A DNA stretch of 64,000 bases from positions 53,909 through 117,908 of the forward strand of contig CAJMRM010000001.1 in assembly GCA_905215775.1 (NCBI GenBank), given 5' to 3'. The notes beneath the pieces are model-generated. The model saw only the letters and a list, made by a program, of their open reading frames with translations, did no database searches and had not been told where the DNA came from. How positions within the stretch are numbered: the stretch's first letter is position 1; each line of letters opens with the position of its first letter. This document shows positions 62,346 through 64,000 of this stretch, in pieces. Source of the DNA: an uncultured bacterium. Lineage in GTDB: Bacteria > Bacillota > Clostridia > Lachnospirales > Lachnospiraceae. A program made the translations under genes and the position numbers.

Positions 62346-62639
62346 TTATGGATGTTGGTTTGTCACTGTGGTTCGCAGGATTTCCTGCGCTGCACAGGAG
62401 TGTTCTTCGCCGGACGGCGAAAAGTTTCCCTGTGAAACGCCTGGGACGTCACAGGGATGTTCTTCTACCGCGGGGTGAAGAACGGGCCTCACACTGGCAT
62501 ATTCCGACCTTGCCTGGTACAAACGAGATTTTGTATGTTCACTCAACTAAGCTCAGCCGCGGCCTGCGGCCCGGCCTCGCTAAGGTTCGTGAACGGCGTT
62601 CGCACTAAGCTCGAAAGGACCTTGCCAAGTGCTCACAGC
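62346..62639 (-). other. Long hairpin-rich rpsH-rpsN spacer
   Basis: About 300 nt without a gene between rpsH and rpsN. Stem-loops follow one another: 62374-62389, 62406-62421 (TTCGCCG/CGGCGAA), 62427-62457 (TCCCTGTGA/TCACAGGGA, 9 bp), 62459-62483 (GTTCTTC/GAAGAAC) and 62518-62535 (TACAAA/TTTGTA). To their right is an inverted GTTCAC.../GTGAAC pair around 62537-62593. Open frames here lack credible starts. It looks like an inserted repeat unit or a complex leader-type RNA. Confidence 0.6.
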
Positions 62640-62825
62640 CTACCAGCTAGCCTTCTTTACTCCCGGGATCTCGCCCTTGTAAGCGAGCTCACGGAAGCAG
62701 ATACGGCAGATGCCGTATTTTCTCAGATATGCATGCGGACGGCCGCAGATTCTGCAGCGGTTATATTCTCTTGTGGAGAACTTTGCCGGACGCTGCTGTT
62801 TGATCTTCATTGAAGTCTTTGCCAT
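62640..62825 (-). CDS. rpsN: 30S ribosomal protein S14, zinc-binding type Z
   Basis: A 61-residue S14 with the C-x2-C-x12-C-x2-C zinc ribbon: [40 protein letters not shown]. The short zinc form is usual in Gram-positives. Confidence 0.98.
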   Translation of the reverse strand: MAKTSMKIKQQRPAKFSTREYNRCRICGRPHAYLRKYGICRICFRELAYKGEIPGVKKASW

Positions 62826-62842
62826 GGATAAATCCTCCTAAA

Positions 62843-63382
62843 TTACTTTGCAAACGGCATATTGAATAATGTTAAAAGCTCACGGGCTTCTTCGTCCGTC
62901 TTAGCGGTTGTAACGAAAATAACGTCCATACCTCTAACCTTATCAACCTTATCATACTCGATCTCCGGGAAGATCAGCTGCTCTTTGATGCCCAGAGCGT
63001 AGTTTCCTCTGCCGTCAAATGCGTTTGCATTTACGCCGCGGAAGTCACGTACACGGGGAAGAGCCAGGTTGATGAGACGATCAGCAAACTCATACATCTT
63101 CTCGCCGCGGAGAGTAACCTTGCATCCGATTGCCATGCCCTCTCTGATCTTGAAGTTTGCAACGGACTTTTTAGCTTTGGTCAGAACTGCCTTCTGACCA
63201 GTGATGATCTCCAGGTCACGAACTGCAGAGTCAAGGACTTTCGCGTTGTCTTTTGCTTCGCCTACGCCCATGTTGATCACGATCTTGTCGAGCTTCGGCA
63301 CTTCCATAACGTTCTTATATCCAAATTTCTTGATCATTGCATCAACGATCTCGTTCTGATACATTTCTTTTAATCTAGCCAA
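62843..63382 (-). CDS. rplE: 50S ribosomal protein L5
   Basis: A 179-residue L5, a 5S rRNA binder. [73 protein letters not shown] and [45 protein letters not shown] are conserved. Confidence 0.98.
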   Translation of the reverse strand: MARLKEMYQNEIVDAMIKKFGYKNVMEVPKLDKIVINMGVGEAKDNAKVLDSAVRDLEIITGQKAVLTKAKKSVANFKIREGMAIGCKVTLRGEKMYEFADRLINLALPRVRDFRGVNANAFDGRGNYALGIKEQLIFPEIEYDKVDKVRGMDVIFVTTAKTDEEARELLTLFNMPFAK

Positions 63383-63405
63383 CTTGTTTTTCCTCCTCTC
63401 TGCTC

Positions 63406-63711
63406 TTAGTCGATTACTTTTCCGGTTGCCTTTGCAACACGAACTTTTTTGCCATCTTTTACTTCAAAGCCAACTCTTGTAGCTTTTCCGTCTACGAGCA
63501 GCATAACGTTGGAGATGTCAATGGCAGCTTCCTGATGAACGATACCGCCAGTCTGGTTTGTCTGGCTCGGTTTGGTGTGCTTTGTCACCATGTTGCAGCC
63601 CTCAACCAGAACTGTGTTCTTCTTTGTATCTACATCAAGAACCTTACCGGTCTTGTCTTTATCTTTACCAGCGATAATTTTTACCATATCGTCTTTTCTG
63701 ATCTTATGCAT
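63406..63711 (-). CDS. rplX: 50S ribosomal protein L24
   Basis: A 101-residue L24 with a KOW motif: [69 protein letters not shown]. The ATG at 63711 has GGAGG 9 nt upstream. Confidence 0.98.
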   Translation of the reverse strand: MHKIRKDDMVKIIAGKDKDKTGKVLDVDTKKNTVLVEGCNMVTKHTKPSQTNQTGGIVHQEAAIDISNVMLLVDGKATRVGFEVKDGKKVRVAKATGKVID

Positions 63712-63725
63712 TACCTGGCACCTCC

Positions 63726-64000
63726 TTATAATACTTCCGGAGCCAGAGATACGATCTTCATGAACTGTTTCTCACGAAGCTCTCTTGCAACCGGCCCAAA
63801 GATACGGGTTCCTCTGGGAGTCTTGTCATCCTTGATGATAACTGCTGCGTTCTCATCGAACTTGATATAGGAACCGTCTTTACGGCGGGCACCTTTCACT
63901 GTACGTACAACAACGGCCTTAACTACATCGCCTTTCTTTACAACGCCGCCTGGTGTTGCATCTTTAACGGAAGCAACGATGATATCGCCGATATTTGCAT
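63726..64000 (-). CDS. rplN: 50S ribosomal protein L14, C-terminal part
   Basis: The last 91 residues of L14, cut by the right edge. It reads [20 protein letters not shown], then [69 protein letters not shown]. The stop codon is at 63726-63728, 15 nt before the rplX start. The gene continues beyond position 64000. Confidence 0.97.
   Translation of the reverse strand, partial: ANIGDIIVASVKDATPGGVVKKGDVVKAVVVRTVKGARRKDGSYIKFDENAAVIIKDDKTPRGTRIFGPVARELREKQFMKIVSLAPEVL

Noticed and set aside
62346..62608. Small frames in the rpsH-rpsN spacer as possible genes
   Set aside because: Both strands show frames of 66-118 codons without ribosome-binding sites or recognisable composition; the spacer is hairpin-rich RNA instead.
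1..64000. CRISPR arrays, insertion sequences, tRNA or rRNA genes
   Set aside because: No regular spaced repeats, transposase-like frames, terminal inverted repeats of IS type, or tRNA cloverleaf ends were noticed on reading; absence cannot be proved without a search.

Overview
The window comes from a spore-forming, anaerobic Firmicute, most likely a Lachnospiraceae/Clostridium cluster XIVa gut bacterium. The evidence is spoIIID and a CotS-like spore coat gene, pyruvate formate-lyase with its activase, an [FeFe] hydrogenase next to a NuoF/GltD-type flavoprotein, a T-box leader before proS, a zinc-ribbon adenylate kinase and S14, and a Firmicute-type ribosomal superoperon. No rRNA, tRNA, insertion sequence, prophage or CRISPR array was seen. 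The species assignment is inference.

Layout. 1-2.9 kb: polyamine genes (decarboxylase, spermidine synthase, start of a saccharopine-dehydrogenase-like gene) behind a leader with an attenuator-like terminator. 3-8.2 kb: glutaminase, then an M20 amidohydrolase (AbgB-like) with a two-gene DUF5058-type membrane system and a divergent LysR. 8.3-15.3 kb: phosphoglucomutase, CotS, CCA-adding enzyme, BioY, T-box-controlled prolyl-tRNA synthetase and SpoIIID. 15.4-20.6 kb: a frameshifted GNAT gene facing a MerR regulator across a MerR-type promoter, then LysR, a YfcC permease and a second M20 hydrolase. 20.6-28.6 kb: pflB/pflA, a nitrilase-family amidase, HydA and a NuoF/GltD fusion. 28.7-31.4 kb: a polar amino acid ABC transporter. 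31.4-36 kb: small genes of weakly known function (HEPN-like, coiled-coil, GNAT, VOC, DUF2500) and a GPH symporter broken by a frameshift. 36-40.5 kb: a second AbgB-like hydrolase with divergent LysR, a 2-hydroxycarboxylate transporter and greA. 42.7-46.2 kb: pxpABC 5-oxoprolinase genes with a D-glutamate cyclase-like gene.

The last third (41.7-64 kb) is the minus-strand translation superoperon, read from right to left: rplN-rplX-rplE-rpsN-rpsH-rplF-rplR-rpsE-rpmD-rplO-secY-adk-map-(KOW protein)-infA-rpmJ-rpsM-rpsK-rpsD-rpoA-rplQ, then two secreted cell-wall-binding repeat proteins, ecfA1-ecfA2-ecfT-truA, the pxp cassette, and rplM-rpsI. The pxp cassette and the cell-wall proteins interrupt what is usually a contiguous block.

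Themes. Three loci pair an M20-type hydrolase with a transporter and a LysR regulator, which suggests uptake and hydrolysis of acylated amino acids or peptides. Glutaminase, PxpABC/DUF1445 and the amino acid ABC transporter add to a glutamate-centred metabolism. Two transcription units carry unexplained RNA structure: a pair of hairpins with identical 18-nt loops between rpoA and rplQ, and long hairpin-rich spacers on both sides of rpsH. No single cassette stands out as a clear new defence or mobile system. The best candidates for new biology are these RNA elements, the DUF5058 permease pair, and the HEPN-like/coiled-coil gene pair.
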